This document shows positions 36,196 to 46,385 of a DNA stretch of 64,000 nt, in pieces. Position 1 is the first letter of the stretch; every line of letters starts with the position of its first letter. The position numbers were made by a program, and so were the translations under genes. Source of the DNA: Erythrobacter ani (GTDB taxonomy: Bacteria > Pseudomonadota > Alphaproteobacteria > Sphingomonadales > Sphingomonadaceae); the NCBI RefSeq assembly GCF_019204025.1, contig NZ_JAGSPB010000003.1, positions 248,001-312,000 on the forward strand, read 5' to 3'. Under the pieces are notes generated by a model, which worked only from the letters and a program-made list of their open reading frames with translations, made no database searches and was not told where the DNA came from.

Positions 36196-38769
36196 CTAGG
36201 AGGTTTCGCTCTTCTTCGCCGGAGCCTTCTTCTTTGCCGTGGCCGCTTTCTTCTTCGCAGGCGCTTTCTTCTTGGCTGGTGCCTTCTTGCGTTTCTTTTT
36301 GGCCGGTCCCTTGGCGGCGCGAGCGTCGATCAACTCGATCGCCTGCGCAGCTTCGATATCTTCCGGCTTCACGTCCTTGGGGATCGTCGCGTTGACGTTG
36401 CCATCGGTCACATAGGGGCCGTAGCGGCCCGGCATCACTTTGATCTCGCCGCCGCTGGTCGGATGTTCGCCCAGAGTTTTGATCGGCTCTGCCTTGCCTC
36501 TTGATCCGCCTTTGCGGTTTGCAGCCTCGGCCAGCATTGTCACGGCGGCGTTCATTCCCGTGTCGAAAACGTCTCGCGTGCTTTGCAGTTTGGCGTATTT
36601 GCCGTCGTGCCGCAGATAGGGACCGTAACGCCCGATGGCTGCTTCGATCTCCTTGCCCGTTTCGGGGTGAGCGCCGACGATGCGCGGCAGATCTAGCAGC
36701 TTGATCGCCCATTCGAGGTCGAACTCGTCGAGGTCCTTGGGGATGGAGGCGCGTTGCTTCTTTTCCTCGACTTCCATCTCGACATAGGGGCCGAAGCGGC
36801 CCGATTTGCGATGGATTTCCGCACCGGTTTCCGGATGGTTACCCATCAACCCGTCGTCAGCCGGATCTTCGCCGTCTGCGCCCGGCTGGGCAAAGCGGCG
36901 CGTGTATTTGCATTCGGGATAGTTCTGGCAGGCGATGAACGCGCCAAAACGGCCGCCGCGAAGATTGAGCTTGCCACCTTCGCGCCCCTCCTGCTCGCAC
37001 AGCGGGCAGAAACGTGCATCCTTGCCATCTTCGCGCGGTGGAAAGAGGTAGTCGGAGAGATATTCGTCAAGCACCTCGGTGACTTCGCTCGGAAGCTTCT
37101 CCATGACCTCTTCGGTCTTTGGCTTGAAATCCTTCCAGAACTTGGCGAGCAGGGTCTTGTACTCCTCGCGCCCGTCGGAGACGACATCGAGCTCCTCTTC
37201 CATGCCGGCAGTGAAATCGTAGGCGACATAGGTCGGGAAAAACCGTTCGAGAAAGGCCGTCAACAATCGGCCGCTTTCCTCTGCGTGGAAGCGGCTTTTC
37301 TCCATCCGTACGTACTCGCGGTCGCGCAGGGTCTGGATGGTCGATGCATAGGTAGAAGGACGACCGATGCCGAGCTCTTCGAGCCGCTTCACAAGGCTCG
37401 CTTCCGAAAAGCGCGGCGGTGGCTGCGTGAAGTGCTGGTTCGCCTCAACCGCCGTTTTCGCAGGCGTATCGCCCTTGTTCATTGCGGGCAGCAGGCCGTC
37501 TTCATCTTCGTCCGATTTGTCGTCGAACCCTTCCTGATAGACTGCAAAGAAGCCGGGGAATTTTACAACCTGACCATTGGCGCGCAATTCGTGCTGGCCG
37601 GTCGCATCGCGCAGAGTGACTGTCGTTCGTTCAAGCTGCGCGGCGGACATCTGACTGGCCATGGCGCGTTTAAAGATCAGCGAATACAGCTTCGCCTCAT
37701 CCCCTGACCCAACCTTATCTCTGCTGAAATTAGTCGGACGGATCGCTTCGTGCGCTTCCTGCGCGTTCTTGGCCTTGGTCGAATAGAAGCGCGGCTTTTC
37801 AGGTCGGTAATCGTCGCTGAACCGCTCTGCAATGGCGTCGCGCGCAGCCATGATCGCGCTCATGTCCATCTGCACGCCGTCGGTCCGAATGTAGGTGATG
37901 GCGCCCGCTTCGTAGAGCGACTGTGCAAGCCGCATTGTATGGCTCGCGGAAAAACCGAGCTTGCGCGCAGCTTCCTGCTGCATCGTCGAAGTCGTGAATG
38001 GAGGCGCAGGATTGCGTTTAAGCGGCTTGGTCTCGACTTCCTCGACGGTGAAACGCCCACCTTCGACGGCGGCTTTGGCCTCCATGGCCGCGCCCTCGTT
38101 GCCGAGGGACAGCTTTTCCAGCTTCTCCCCTTTGTATCGCACCAGCCGCGCGTCGAACGCCGTCCCGTCATGCTGAAGCTTGGCCAGCACCGACCAGTAC
38201 TCGTCCGCCCGGAAAGCCTCGATTTCTCGTTCGCGATCGACGATCAGCCGCAGCGCCACCGACTGCACGCGGCCAGCCGATTTGGCACCCGGCAATTTGC
38301 GCCAAAGAACCGGGGACAGAGTAAAGCCGAAAAGATAATCGAGCGCACGCCGCGCGAGATACGCATCGATCAACGGCTGATCCAGTTCACGCGGCGATTT
38401 CATCGCCTCGGTCACAGCGGCTTTCGTGATGGCGTTAAATGTGACGCGATCGACCTTTGCGGGGAGGTTTTTGCGCTTCTTCAACAGCTCCTGAACGTGC
38501 CAGCTGATCGCCTCGCCTTCGCGGTCGGGGTCGGTTGCAAGAACCAAGCGGTCCGCGTTCTTCGCGGCGTCGCTGATCTCCTTAAAGCGCTTTTGTTTGT
38601 CACGGTAGAGTTCCCAGTCCATCGCAAAGTCTTCATCCGGGCGCACGCTGCCATCTTTCGGCGGCAGATCGCGCACGTGGCCGTAGCTTGCGAGAACCTT
38701 GAAGTCCTTGCCCAGATATTTCTCGATAGTCTTCGCCTTGGCGGGCGATTCAACAATGACAAGCTGCAT
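36196..38769 (-). CDS. topA: DNA topoisomerase I
   Basis: An 857-residue type IA topoisomerase that relaxes negative supercoils. The Toprim domain begins MQLVIVESPAKAKT, the acidic DxDxE set is TDPDREGE, and the active Tyr is Y293 in AITYIRTDG. A zinc-binding repeat (FCPLCEQEGREGG to FIACQNYPECKYTR) is followed by further topo-C repeats (GRFGPYVE, GRYGPYLRHD and GRYGPYVTDG). The last 40 residues are a repeat of Lys-, Ala- and Pro-rich motifs (KKKAPAKKK), as in many alphaproteobacterial TopA proteins. Confidence 0.97.
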   Translation of the reverse strand: MQLVIVESPAKAKTIEKYLGKDFKVLASYGHVRDLPPKDGSVRPDEDFAMDWELYRDKQKRFKEISDAAKNADRLVLATDPDREGEAISWHVQELLKKRKNLPAKVDRVTFNAITKAAVTEAMKSPRELDQPLIDAYLARRALDYLFGFTLSPVLWRKLPGAKSAGRVQSVALRLIVDREREIEAFRADEYWSVLAKLQHDGTAFDARLVRYKGEKLEKLSLGNEGAAMEAKAAVEGGRFTVEEVETKPLKRNPAPPFTTSTMQQEAARKLGFSASHTMRLAQSLYEAGAITYIRTDGVQMDMSAIMAARDAIAERFSDDYRPEKPRFYSTKAKNAQEAHEAIRPTNFSRDKVGSGDEAKLYSLIFKRAMASQMSAAQLERTTVTLRDATGQHELRANGQVVKFPGFFAVYQEGFDDKSDEDEDGLLPAMNKGDTPAKTAVEANQHFTQPPPRFSEASLVKRLEELGIGRPSTYASTIQTLRDREYVRMEKSRFHAEESGRLLTAFLERFFPTYVAYDFTAGMEEELDVVSDGREEYKTLLAKFWKDFKPKTEEVMEKLPSEVTEVLDEYLSDYLFPPREDGKDARFCPLCEQEGREGGKLNLRGGRFGAFIACQNYPECKYTRRFAQPGADGEDPADDGLMGNHPETGAEIHRKSGRFGPYVEMEVEEKKQRASIPKDLDEFDLEWAIKLLDLPRIVGAHPETGKEIEAAIGRYGPYLRHDGKYAKLQSTRDVFDTGMNAAVTMLAEAANRKGGSRGKAEPIKTLGEHPTSGGEIKVMPGRYGPYVTDGNVNATIPKDVKPEDIEAAQAIELIDARAAKGPAKKKRKKAPAKKKAPAKKKAATAKKKAPAKKSETS

Positions 38770-38789
38770 GATGGTCTGGTCTGTGTCCC

Positions 38790-38799
38790 TACACGTGTA
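38790..38799. repeat. Short perfect palindrome upstream of topA
   Basis: TACACGTGTA is a perfect 10-base palindrome 21 bases before the topA start, followed by more alternating purine-pyrimidine bases (CGTACGCGCG). It may be an operator or a bendable segment; no regulator is known. Confidence 0.3.
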
Positions 38800-38929
38800 C
38801 GTACGCGCGAGAGTGCGGTCGGCGCTCGCGGTGCGTCAAGTGATCATTCCTAAGCGCCGAAGAAATCTCCGAGGCCGCAATCAGGCGTCGCCGTATAAGG
38901 CCTTGCCGCACAATGTCAGCTAAGTTCTT

Positions 38930-39649
38930 TCATTCGAAGACTTCGGCAAGCTCATCAGTATTGCTGTTCAACAGCCTGTAGATCGCCACGGAGAGTGCGA
39001 CGAAGATGGCAGTGTAGATCCCCTCCGATGCGGCCATAATGATCAGCTCGGGGATCGAAGATGAGCCGCCGATCAGCTCAGTCAGGCCGTCGAGAATCAG
39101 CCCAACGATCAACAAGCCAATGAACAGGACGACGAACGCGCCGAAGATCGGCCAGCCATGCCCGCGGGTTTTCTCCCAGCTTTCGCCGAAAGAAGCCATC
39201 GCCGGGCCTTTAGCACCGATGACGAGCGGCAGGACCATAGCCCAGCGGACACAAAGAATAATGCCCGGGACGATCAGCATCGCAAAACCGAACAAAATGC
39301 CGAGAGATGAAAGGATATATACCCCGAGCCACGGCCAGAACCGTTCGAATCCCGGTGCAGCCGTCCGCCCGACCATGCCAGCGTATAACCAATAAGTGAC
39401 CACCACTCCTGCGATCGCCGTACCAAAAACCATTGCCACGGCCAGAAATCCTTGCGCCAACAGCGACTGCGTGAGCTGAAATCCGAAACCGAAACCAAGT
39501 CCGTAATCCGATGCACCACCTTGGAAGAACGCGGAGACTGCGCTTATGGGAATTAGGATCGACAGGAAGATCGCAACCGTTCTGCGATTTTCGCTGAGCT
39601 CCAGAAAAGTTCGGTCTAGGATGGCAGAGACGGTTGTTTGGGAGTTCAT
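38930..39649 (-). CDS. Multi-pass membrane protein (glycerophosphodiester phosphodiesterase membrane-domain-like)
   Basis: A 239-residue protein with about six hydrophobic segments (near 25-45, 65-90, 105-130, 135-155, 165-190 and 205-230). The pattern W-[AV]-[VA]-lPLV, WEKTRGHGWPIFG, and Gly-rich turns fits the family of integral membrane proteins once named after the membrane domain of glycerophosphoryl diester phosphodiesterase (YciC-like). No catalytic residues are seen. A separate gene, on its own between topA and dprA. Confidence 0.7.
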   Translation of the reverse strand: MNSQTTVSAILDRTFLELSENRRTVAIFLSILIPISAVSAFFQGGASDYGLGFGFGFQLTQSLLAQGFLAVAMVFGTAIAGVVVTYWLYAGMVGRTAAPGFERFWPWLGVYILSSLGILFGFAMLIVPGIILCVRWAMVLPLVIGAKGPAMASFGESWEKTRGHGWPIFGAFVVLFIGLLIVGLILDGLTELIGGSSSIPELIIMAASEGIYTAIFVALSVAIYRLLNSNTDELAEVFE

Positions 39650-39679
39650 ATATCGTTGACGCTCTTTACTGGTCGAGGC

Positions 39680-40792
39680 CTAGTCATGCGCACTGCTCAA
39701 GCTGATCAGTCCGCCGGGATGCCGTTCCAATTGTCCGGCAATCTCCATTTCGAGCAGCGCCATGTGCACCGCTGACGCATTCGCCCCAGATTGGCGAATG
39801 AGTTCATCGACCGCGATGGGGGCAGTGGACAGCAGGCCGTCGATCGCATCGGCCCCCTCCAGCGGATCGGCGACGGCGATTTCGCTGTGATCGAACTCGG
39901 CGTCCTGCGGATCCACTCTGAAAGTCGAACGCGGTGCACCGGTAAAGCTCTGCAGCAATTCGATAACCTCGTCCGGCGTCTGGACCAGCACCGCGCCATC
40001 GCGGATGAGCTGATTACACCCCAGCGAACGCGTGTCGAGCGGCGAACCGGGGATGGCCATGACTTCCCGACCGGACTCCCCCGCCAGCCGGGCAGTGATC
40101 AGAGTGCCGGACTTTGGCGCTGCCTCAACCACCAGCGTCCCGCTCGCGAGACCGGCGATTATCCTGTTGCGGCTTGGAAAGTGCCGGCCGCGCGGCTCGG
40201 TTCCGGGTGGCTGCTCTGCGATCAGCAGGCCTTCGTTCGCGATGCGCTCCTGCAGAGCGATGTGCTGCGGCGGGTAGGTGATGTCGATCCCGCTTGCGAT
40301 GACTCCGATGGTTTGCGGAAAGGCGCCTTCATGGCTGGCCCCATCGATCCCGCGGGCAAGACCGGAAACAACGGTGAACCCGGCCTTCGAAAGCTCGGAC
40401 GCGAACTCCCGCGCCAGTTTCATCGCCGCGGCGCTCGCGTTGCGCGCACCGACCATCGCCACGCACGGCTGGGAAGCGAGCGGCAAGTTGCCTCGGCAGG
40501 TAACGATCGGCGGCGCGCTTTCCAGCTGGGCGAGAAGCGCAGGATAGTCCGGTTGGTCGTGGAACAGGTAACGCGCGCCGGCTTTGCGAACCGCATTTAC
40601 CTCAGCCTCGATCCGGTCAGTCGGCACTGGCCGGTAGCGCGATTTTCCACGAGCCGCCAGATCGGGCAATGCTTCAATAGCCGCCGCTGCAGTACCGAAC
40701 CGAGCGAGCAGTTTCGCGTAACTGATCGGCCCGATATTGGGCGAGCGCAGCAACCGTATCCGCGCAAATGCCTCGTCCTGCGAAAGGGTCAC
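39680..40792 (-). CDS. dprA: DNA-processing protein DprA
   Basis: A 370-residue DprA/Smf that loads RecA onto incoming single-stranded DNA in transformation. A helix-hairpin N-terminal region is followed by the Rossmann-like core: VAMVGARNASAAAMKLAREF, SGLARGIDGASHEGAF, GSGID-type strand, and NRIIAGLA. The C-terminal 60 residues form a winged-helix-like domain. The start is GTG at 40792, which overlaps the plsY stop as GTGA. Gene pair plsY-dprA is common in this group. Confidence 0.95.
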   Translation of the reverse strand: MTLSQDEAFARIRLLRSPNIGPISYAKLLARFGTAAAAIEALPDLAARGKSRYRPVPTDRIEAEVNAVRKAGARYLFHDQPDYPALLAQLESAPPIVTCRGNLPLASQPCVAMVGARNASAAAMKLAREFASELSKAGFTVVSGLARGIDGASHEGAFPQTIGVIASGIDITYPPQHIALQERIANEGLLIAEQPPGTEPRGRHFPSRNRIIAGLASGTLVVEAAPKSGTLITARLAGESGREVMAIPGSPLDTRSLGCNQLIRDGAVLVQTPDEVIELLQSFTGAPRSTFRVDPQDAEFDHSEIAVADPLEGADAIDGLLSTAPIAVDELIRQSGANASAVHMALLEMEIAGQLERHPGGLISLSSAHD

Positions 40793-41385
40793 TTCGTGCC
40801 GCCGACCTTGGGTTCCTCACCCTTGGCCAGGCGCGCGATGTTCTCGCGGTGGAGATAGATGATCAGGCCTGCAATTGCAGCGAGTACGGGGAAGAATTGT
40901 GGAAAGCCGAAAAGCGGCGCTGCTGCGGCGGCAGCCACCACAGCGCTCATTCCGGCGAGCGAAGAAATGCGGAAAATCGCGAGCATCGAAATCCAGATTA
41001 GCGCATAAGCAAGCCCGATCGGCCAAGCCAATCCGAAGGCGACGCCAGCGTTGGTGGCAACGCCCTTCCCACCTTTGAATTTCAGCCAGATCGGGAAACA
41101 ATGGCCCAGCACGGCTCCTCCCGCGGCAAACGCTTTTGCCACGTCTCCGCTGTCCCCGGCCCAGATCATTCCGGCGGCGAACACCGGCGCAAATCCTTTG
41201 AGCAGGTCCAACAGCAGCGTGCCTGCCGCAAGCCCCTTGTTCCCGGTGCGCAGCACATTCGTCGCGCCGATGTTCCCGCTTCCGATGCTTCGCACATCTC
41301 CAAGGCCCGCCGCCTTCGTCAGCAGGAGGCCGAACGGTATCGATCCGGCGAGATAGCCCATTATTGCGGCGAATATCGGTTCCAT
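40789..41385 (-). CDS. plsY: Glycerol-3-phosphate acyltransferase PlsY
   Basis: A 198-residue integral membrane acyltransferase that moves an acyl group from acyl phosphate to glycerol 3-phosphate. Five hydrophobic segments and the three loop motifs are visible: AGSIPFGLLLTK, RSIGSGNIGATNVLR and KGGKGVATNAGV. The start at 41385 gives MEPIFAAIMGYLAGSIP; the longer reading from 41412 is rejected. It ends within the first bases of dprA. Confidence 0.95.
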   Translation of the reverse strand: MEPIFAAIMGYLAGSIPFGLLLTKAAGLGDVRSIGSGNIGATNVLRTGNKGLAAGTLLLDLLKGFAPVFAAGMIWAGDSGDVAKAFAAGGAVLGHCFPIWLKFKGGKGVATNAGVAFGLAWPIGLAYALIWISMLAIFRISSLAGMSAVVAAAAAAPLFGFPQFFPVLAAIAGLIIYLHRENIARLAKGEEPKVGGTK

Positions 41386-41514
41386 CGTGACCCCTGCACA
41401 AACGCGGACCATCGAAGCGCGCGCTTTTCTTTTGTCGCTGCCTAAGTAATAGACCGCCCCGCGACAAGTTCACAGCGGACAATTACGACCATTACCGATC
41501 CATCCTCCCCGATT

Positions 41515-42294
41515 TTGCTGTTCGATTCCGGAATGGGCGGGCTCACCGTGCTAGGCGAATTACGTAAGGTGTTGCCGGAATCTCCCGTCATCTACGCGGC
41601 CGATCTCGCCGGTCTGCCTTATGGGACCAAAACCGAAGCGGAGGTTGCAGCCCGCGTGTGCGGGTTGCTGGGGCGAATGGCTGAAAGATACCGCCCGCGC
41701 CTCATTTGCATTGCTTGCAACACCGCCAGCACGATCGCGCTCGGCATGGTCCGCGATGTCCTCGAAATCCCGATCGTCGGCACCGTTCCGGCCATCAAGC
41801 CTGCGGCCGCGCTGACGCGCACGGGCGTCATCGGGCTGTTGGGAACTGCTGCAACCGTGCGGCAGCCTTACGTCGACCGTCTCGAAGCACAATTCGCTGC
41901 TAACAAGCACCTGATACGCGCCGCTGCGCCGGGACTTGTCGATCTGGCCGAGGCGAAATCAGCGGGCGAGATTATCGATATCGCCGCGGTTGAGCACGAA
42001 ATCGCGGGATTGCTGGCAGATGCACGGGGCAAAGACATCGACACTATAGTTCTGGCGTGCACACACTTCCCGCTGCTCGAACCGGAATTGGCGCGCGTCT
42101 TCGGCGCCAACGTCCGCTTTGTCCACGGGGCAGAAGGCATCGCCAAGAGGATCGCCGCTCTTACCAAAGGTCAGCCATTCGAGCGCGAGGGCCATGACTT
42201 TGCCGTTGTTACGGCAACCACCAAAACGGGGCGGCTCGGCAAGCTGTCAGATATCTTCGCAGGTTATGGCTTGCACGAAGTCCGCCGGTTCTAG
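41515..42294 (+). CDS. murI: Glutamate racemase
   Basis: A racemase of about 259-270 residues that makes D-glutamate for peptidoglycan. The two catalytic Cys residues are C68 (IACNTAS) and C182 (ACTHFP), and the substrate-binding FDSGMGGL and PYGTK segments are visible. The TTG at 41515 gives only two residues before FDSG; homologues usually have a few more. The frame is open further upstream ([16 protein letters not shown]), but the only starts there are ATT codons at 41482 and 41491, so the true N terminus is uncertain. Confidence 0.92.
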   Translation: MLFDSGMGGLTVLGELRKVLPESPVIYAADLAGLPYGTKTEAEVAARVCGLLGRMAERYRPRLICIACNTASTIALGMVRDVLEIPIVGTVPAIKPAAALTRTGVIGLLGTAATVRQPYVDRLEAQFAANKHLIRAAAPGLVDLAEAKSAGEIIDIAAVEHEIAGLLADARGKDIDTIVLACTHFPLLEPELARVFGANVRFVHGAEGIAKRIAALTKGQPFEREGHDFAVVTATTKTGRLGKLSDIFAGYGLHEVRRF

Positions 42295-42410
42295 CTGCGA
42301 TCCATTCGCAAAGATCGCGGTGGCAAACCGGGAACCGATTGCCTATTTCCCTCGCTGTTGAGCGCGGCAGGATTGGCCGCAAGCATGATGAAACCGCTCC
42401 GAGACCACAC

Positions 42411-43631
42411 GTGAATTACGAACACATCTTCGACCAGGCCATCGATCGTCTCCACGAGGAAGGCCGCTACCGCGTCTTCATCGACATCATGCGGAACAAG
42501 GGTGCCTATCCCAACGCGCGGTGTTTTCACGGACACAACGGGCCGAAACCAATCACGGTTTGGTGTTCGAACGATTACCTCTGCATGGGCCAGCATGAAA
42601 AAGTCATCGGCGCGATGGAAGATGCGCTGCACGATGTCGGCGCAGGTTCGGGCGGCACCCGCAACATCGGCGGCAACACGCACCTTCATGTCGAGCTGGA
42701 AAAAGAGCTGGCAGAACTGCACGGCAAGGAAGGCGCGCTGACTTTCACCAGCGGTTATGTTTCCAACGACGCCACGCTTTCGACGCTTGGCAAGCTCTTG
42801 CCCGGATGTGTCATTTTCTCCGATCAGCTCAACCACGCCAGCATGATTGCAGGCATCCGCAATTCGGGCTGCGAAAAACGCGTATTCCGGCACAACGATA
42901 TGGCTCATCTCGAAGAGCTTCTGGCAGCCGCTGACGCCGAAACGCCCAAAGTCATCGCTTTCGAAAGCGTCTATTCGATGGACGGCGATGTCGCCCCGAT
43001 CCACGCAATTTGCGATCTCGCCGAAAAATACAACGCCCTCACCTATATCGACGAGGTTCACGCAGTCGGCATGTACGGCGAGCGCGGTGGCGGTATCTCC
43101 GAGCGCGACAGTGCTGCGCACCGGATCGACATTATCGAAGGCACGCTGGGCAAGGCGTTCGGCGTGATGGGGGGCTATATCGCTGCCGATACCCGCGTGA
43201 TCGATTGCATCCGTTCTTACGCGCCCGGGTTCATCTTCACGACATCGCTGAGCCCGGTATTGGTCGCGGGTGTGCTCGCTTCGGTAAAGCACCTGAAATC
43301 GTCGACCGTGGAACGCAACGCTCAGCAGCAGGCCGCCGCGATGCTCAAGCTCAAATTCGCCGAAGCGGGCCTGCCGGTGATGGACAGCACCACACACATC
43401 GTCCCCCTGATGGTCGGCGATCCGGTGCGCGCCAAGAAAATCAGCGACATCCTTCTCGCCGAATACGGCGTCTACGTTCAGCCGATCAATTTCCCGACAG
43501 TACCGCGCGGAACCGAACGCCTGCGCTTCACACCCGGCCCGATGCACTCTGAAGAGATGATGGACGAGCTGACCGATGCCTTGGTGGAAATCTGGGACCG
43601 GCTCGAAATGGAATTGGCTGAGGCTGCATGA
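42411..43631 (+). CDS. hemA: 5-aminolevulinate synthase
   Basis: A 406-residue PLP enzyme that condenses glycine and succinyl-CoA to 5-aminolevulinate, the C4 route of heme synthesis typical of alphaproteobacteria. The start is the GTG at 42411 ([21 protein letters not shown]); with it the PLP lysine in EGTLGKAFG is K248, the same number as in the Rhodobacter enzyme. Earlier in-frame starts (42339) give a non-homologous extension. The mutase-derived succinyl-CoA is one of its substrates. It overlaps the nitroreductase by 4 bases (ATGA). Confidence 0.97.
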   Translation: MNYEHIFDQAIDRLHEEGRYRVFIDIMRNKGAYPNARCFHGHNGPKPITVWCSNDYLCMGQHEKVIGAMEDALHDVGAGSGGTRNIGGNTHLHVELEKELAELHGKEGALTFTSGYVSNDATLSTLGKLLPGCVIFSDQLNHASMIAGIRNSGCEKRVFRHNDMAHLEELLAAADAETPKVIAFESVYSMDGDVAPIHAICDLAEKYNALTYIDEVHAVGMYGERGGGISERDSAAHRIDIIEGTLGKAFGVMGGYIAADTRVIDCIRSYAPGFIFTTSLSPVLVAGVLASVKHLKSSTVERNAQQQAAAMLKLKFAEAGLPVMDSTTHIVPLMVGDPVRAKKISDILLAEYGVYVQPINFPTVPRGTERLRFTPGPMHSEEMMDELTDALVEIWDRLEMELAEAA

Positions 43632-44311
43632 GCGATATGAACTACGACGAAGTTGTCCTCGGACGGCGTTCGATCAGGGGCTATCTGGAAAAGCCGGTTC
43701 CGCGTGAGCTTATCGAGGAAGTGCTCTCGCTTGCGGTGCGTTCCCCAACGAGCATGAACACGCAGCCATGGCATTTTCATGTAATAACCGGCGAACCGCT
43801 CGACCGCATCCGCAAGGGCAATACCGAGCGCATTCTGGCAGGCGAACCTGACAGTCGGGAATTCCGGCGCGGCGAACCCTTCGCCGGCGTGCACCGGGAC
43901 CGGCAGATCGGCGTTGCCAAGCAGCTGTTCAGCGCAATGGGGATCGAGCGCGATGACAAGGATGCGCGCCAGGATTGGGTGCTGCGCGGGTTTCGCCAAT
44001 TCGACGCGCCGGTCTGCGTCATCGTCGCCTACGACCGTGAACTATCGACCAGCGACGATACCGCCTTCGATTGCGGCGCTGTCACCACGGCTCTCGTCAA
44101 CGCCGCATGGTCACGCGGACTGGGATGCGTCATCAATTCGCAGGGCATCATGCAAAGCCCGGTCGTTCGCGAACATGCGGGCATTCCAGACGACCAAGTC
44201 ATCATGAAGGCGGTCGCCATGGGCTGGCCCGATCCCGATTTTCCCGCGAACGCAGTGGTCAGCGAGCGCAAGAGCGTGGATGAAGCCGCGCGCTTCGTAG
44301 GCTTTGACTAA
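43628..44311 (+). CDS. Nitroreductase family protein
   Basis: A 227-residue FMN-dependent oxidoreductase. The FMN-binding [13 protein letters not shown] at the N terminus, the segment [15 protein letters not shown], and [10 protein letters not shown] plus MGWPDPD in the C-terminal half match the nitroreductase fold. It probably reduces nitro-aromatics or quinones with NAD(P)H; the natural substrate is unknown. The ATGA overlap with hemA suggests a shared transcript. It is convergent with the nitrilase gene, overlapping 4 bases. Confidence 0.9.
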   Translation: MSDMNYDEVVLGRRSIRGYLEKPVPRELIEEVLSLAVRSPTSMNTQPWHFHVITGEPLDRIRKGNTERILAGEPDSREFRRGEPFAGVHRDRQIGVAKQLFSAMGIERDDKDARQDWVLRGFRQFDAPVCVIVAYDRELSTSDDTAFDCGAVTTALVNAAWSRGLGCVINSQGIMQSPVVREHAGIPDDQVIMKAVAMGWPDPDFPANAVVSERKSVDEAARFVGFD

Positions 44312-45264
44312 TCGCCCTGCCGGTCTGAGCCTTCGGTTGCCTGAGTCCCAAAATGCACCCCTGCCCGCGCGGTCTCATCGACGTTGAGCTGAAATACATC
44401 CGGCCGCGAATAGTGGCCGACCACGTCGAAATCATAGCGCGCCTTGGCAAGTTCGGCTGTGTCGATTTCGCTCGTCACCAATCCCTCACCCGGATCCATC
44501 GGCCCTGCAATGACATCGCCGAGCGGTCCCGCGATCATGCTGCCTCCAGCGATAAGGTCCCGATCATCGTCCCATCCGTCAGCCTTCGTGCCGAGCGCAG
44601 CGGGGCTCGGCTGATACTGGCATGCGCTGACGAGAAAACAGCGCCCCTCATGCGCTATATGCCGCATGGAGCTGCGCCAGACATCGCGGTGATCGACTGT
44701 GGGCGCGCACCAGATATCGACGCCCTTTGCGTACATTGCGGTTCGAAACAGCGGCATGTGGTTTTCCCAACAAATCGCTGCACCCACGCGCCCGAACGGA
44801 GTTTCGAGAACGGGCATTGTCGAACCATCTCCAAGACCCCAGACGAGCCGTTCAGTGCCTGTCGGCATCAGTTTGCGGTGCTTTGCAACCAAACCGTCGT
44901 CAGGGGTGAGAAAGACAGCCGTGCAGTAGAGCGAATTGCCACCACGCTCGATCACTCCTGCGACGATCATGCTGCCGCATCGGCGGGCGAGACCCGCCAG
45001 TGCCGCGATTTCCGGACCATCGAGATCGACCGCGTTGTCGTAATATCGGGAAAAATGCTCGCGGCCTTCGGGTAGGCGATATCCAAGCCGCGTGCCGAAA
45101 TCGCTCCCTTTAGGATACCCGCCCAGCAGCGCTTCGGGCAAGACCAGCAGGTCCAATTCGGCACCCGCAATATCGCTCTCGTGCGACAGTAGCTTTTCAA
45201 GACTTGCCGATTTCCCTGCCGGGTCAGAACCGATCTGTAGTGCTGCGATTGTGGCTTTTGTCAT
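44308..45264 (-). CDS. Carbon-nitrogen hydrolase (nitrilase family)
   Basis: A 318-residue nitrilase-superfamily enzyme. The catalytic Glu is in LLVLPEALLGGYPKG, the Lys in KHRKLMPTGTERL, and the Cys in AICWENHMPLFR, in the expected order. The residue pattern YPKGSDFGTRLGYR is close to true nitrilases acting on nitriles such as arylacetonitriles. The start at 45264 gives MTKATIAALQ. It is the only gene in its transcript. Confidence 0.9.
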   Translation of the reverse strand: MTKATIAALQIGSDPAGKSASLEKLLSHESDIAGAELDLLVLPEALLGGYPKGSDFGTRLGYRLPEGREHFSRYYDNAVDLDGPEIAALAGLARRCGSMIVAGVIERGGNSLYCTAVFLTPDDGLVAKHRKLMPTGTERLVWGLGDGSTMPVLETPFGRVGAAICWENHMPLFRTAMYAKGVDIWCAPTVDHRDVWRSSMRHIAHEGRCFLVSACQYQPSPAALGTKADGWDDDRDLIAGGSMIAGPLGDVIAGPMDPGEGLVTSEIDTAELAKARYDFDVVGHYSRPDVFQLNVDETARAGVHFGTQATEGSDRQGD

Positions 45265-45473
45265 GTCTCGGAAGGTAGCGCGCAGCATAACCGATCGGCA
45301 AAGCAAAAATGCATTACTGCTCTGTTAGGCTTTTACGAAATTGTTGGCCCGACTTGCGGTTCGCAGAGACTACCGGCCGATCCGACAACATTCCGATGGC
45401 GACAAACGCCTCGTGCGGTCTCTGAGCGCACCATTTGTTTGACCCTTGCCGTGCGCAATTACCGGATTTGCGG

Positions 45474-46310
45474 TCAGACCTCGGCGTCTCGCGTATTGAC
45501 GACGAGCGTGTCCGCGTCGATCGCGCGCAGCAGGTCGCTCGTCACGCTGCCGATGGCCGCCTGCCTGAATCCGCTGGACCCGTGGCTGCCTACGACGACC
45601 AGCGCAGACGGATCGAGCTGCAATCCCTTACGGATCGCCTCGCTCGCATTGTTCCTGATCAAATCGCTGGTGGCATCCGCCAGACGCCCCTCCCGTTCTG
45701 CAATCTGCGCCATGAACCGGTCCATATCGGCCCGCGCACCGCCTTCGACCTCGTCCGCGACATAGCTGTCCTGCTGCCAAGCCTGAAAGGGAACATGCCA
45801 CGCGTGGACAATGTGGATCGCCGCGTCCGGGAACATTCGCGCAGCCGTTATGATTGCGTGCGCCGATCCAATCGAAAAATCGGTCCCGGCGATGATCTGA
45901 CGATACGGCGCATTGGCCCGCATTTTCGCAACGAGAACCGGTTTCGTCATGTTGCGCAGCACGTAGTCGACTGCGGTACCAAGGAAGAAATCGCCCAAGG
46001 TGTTGTAGCGCGCCGGTCCTATGACCAACATGGAGACGTCATCACGTGCGCACGCGTTTGCGATTGCGGCAGGCGGTGACCCGGCGGGGAAAACAAATTC
46101 AACGCCGTCTTCCTTGTTATCCAGGCCGGTGACCAGACGCATTTTTGTGGTCAATGCCCCTTCGTCGGCTGGATCATCCTCGGGAAGGGAGGTTGCGTGG
46201 ATGAAACGGAGCTTGGCACCGGCGCTCTGCCGCAATTGCTTGCCCCGGTCGATTGCACGGTCAGCACGGGAGCTGAAATCGGTCGCAACGGCAACGGTGT
46301 CTATCGTCAT
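45474..46310 (-). CDS. Universal stress protein with two Usp domains
   Basis: A 278-residue tandem Usp protein. Each half has the Rossmann-like fold; the second ends in the ATP-binding-type motif GSHGSSGFRQAAIGSVTSDLL. The N-terminal half starts IDTVAVATDFSSRADRAIDR. Usp proteins respond to stress and growth arrest. A GNRA-loop hairpin directly before its ribosome binding site and an inverted repeat upstream (46368-46385) suggest control of expression. It ends before a 209-base spacer (45265-45473) in which no gene is seen. Confidence 0.92.
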   Translation of the reverse strand: MTIDTVAVATDFSSRADRAIDRGKQLRQSAGAKLRFIHATSLPEDDPADEGALTTKMRLVTGLDNKEDGVEFVFPAGSPPAAIANACARDDVSMLVIGPARYNTLGDFFLGTAVDYVLRNMTKPVLVAKMRANAPYRQIIAGTDFSIGSAHAIITAARMFPDAAIHIVHAWHVPFQAWQQDSYVADEVEGGARADMDRFMAQIAEREGRLADATSDLIRNNASEAIRKGLQLDPSALVVVGSHGSSGFRQAAIGSVTSDLLRAIDADTLVVNTRDAEV

Positions 46311-46319
46311 GAGGTCCTC

Positions 46320-46333
46320 CTGGCTTTCGCCAG
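46320..46333 (-). promoter_or_regulatory. GAAA-tetraloop hairpin abutting the usp ribosome binding site
   Basis: In the mRNA CTGGC-GAAA-GCCAG forms a 5-pair stem with a GNRA loop; its last bases join AGGAGG, the ribosome binding site of the universal stress protein gene. It may tune or stabilise the leader. Confidence 0.4.
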
Positions 46334-46367
46334 AAGTACACGACCTCTCGATTTAAAGCAAATGGTT

Positions 46368-46385
46368 CGCAATAGCGATATTGCG
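46368..46385. repeat. Perfect inverted repeat upstream of usp
   Basis: CGCAATA (46368-46374) and TATTGCG (46379-46385) form perfect 7-base arms around four bases. It lies between the decarboxylase stop and the usp start and could be an operator for usp or part of a terminator. No T-run follows on either side. Confidence 0.45.

Noticed and set aside
42331..42356. EcfG-like promoter upstream of hemA (GGAAC-N17-CGCT)
   Set aside because: The second box is CGCT and not CGTT, so it does not meet the consensus.
42291..43547. A 418-codon open frame opposite hemA
   Set aside because: hemA has the PLP lysine at position 248 and family-wide motifs; the opposite frame has none.
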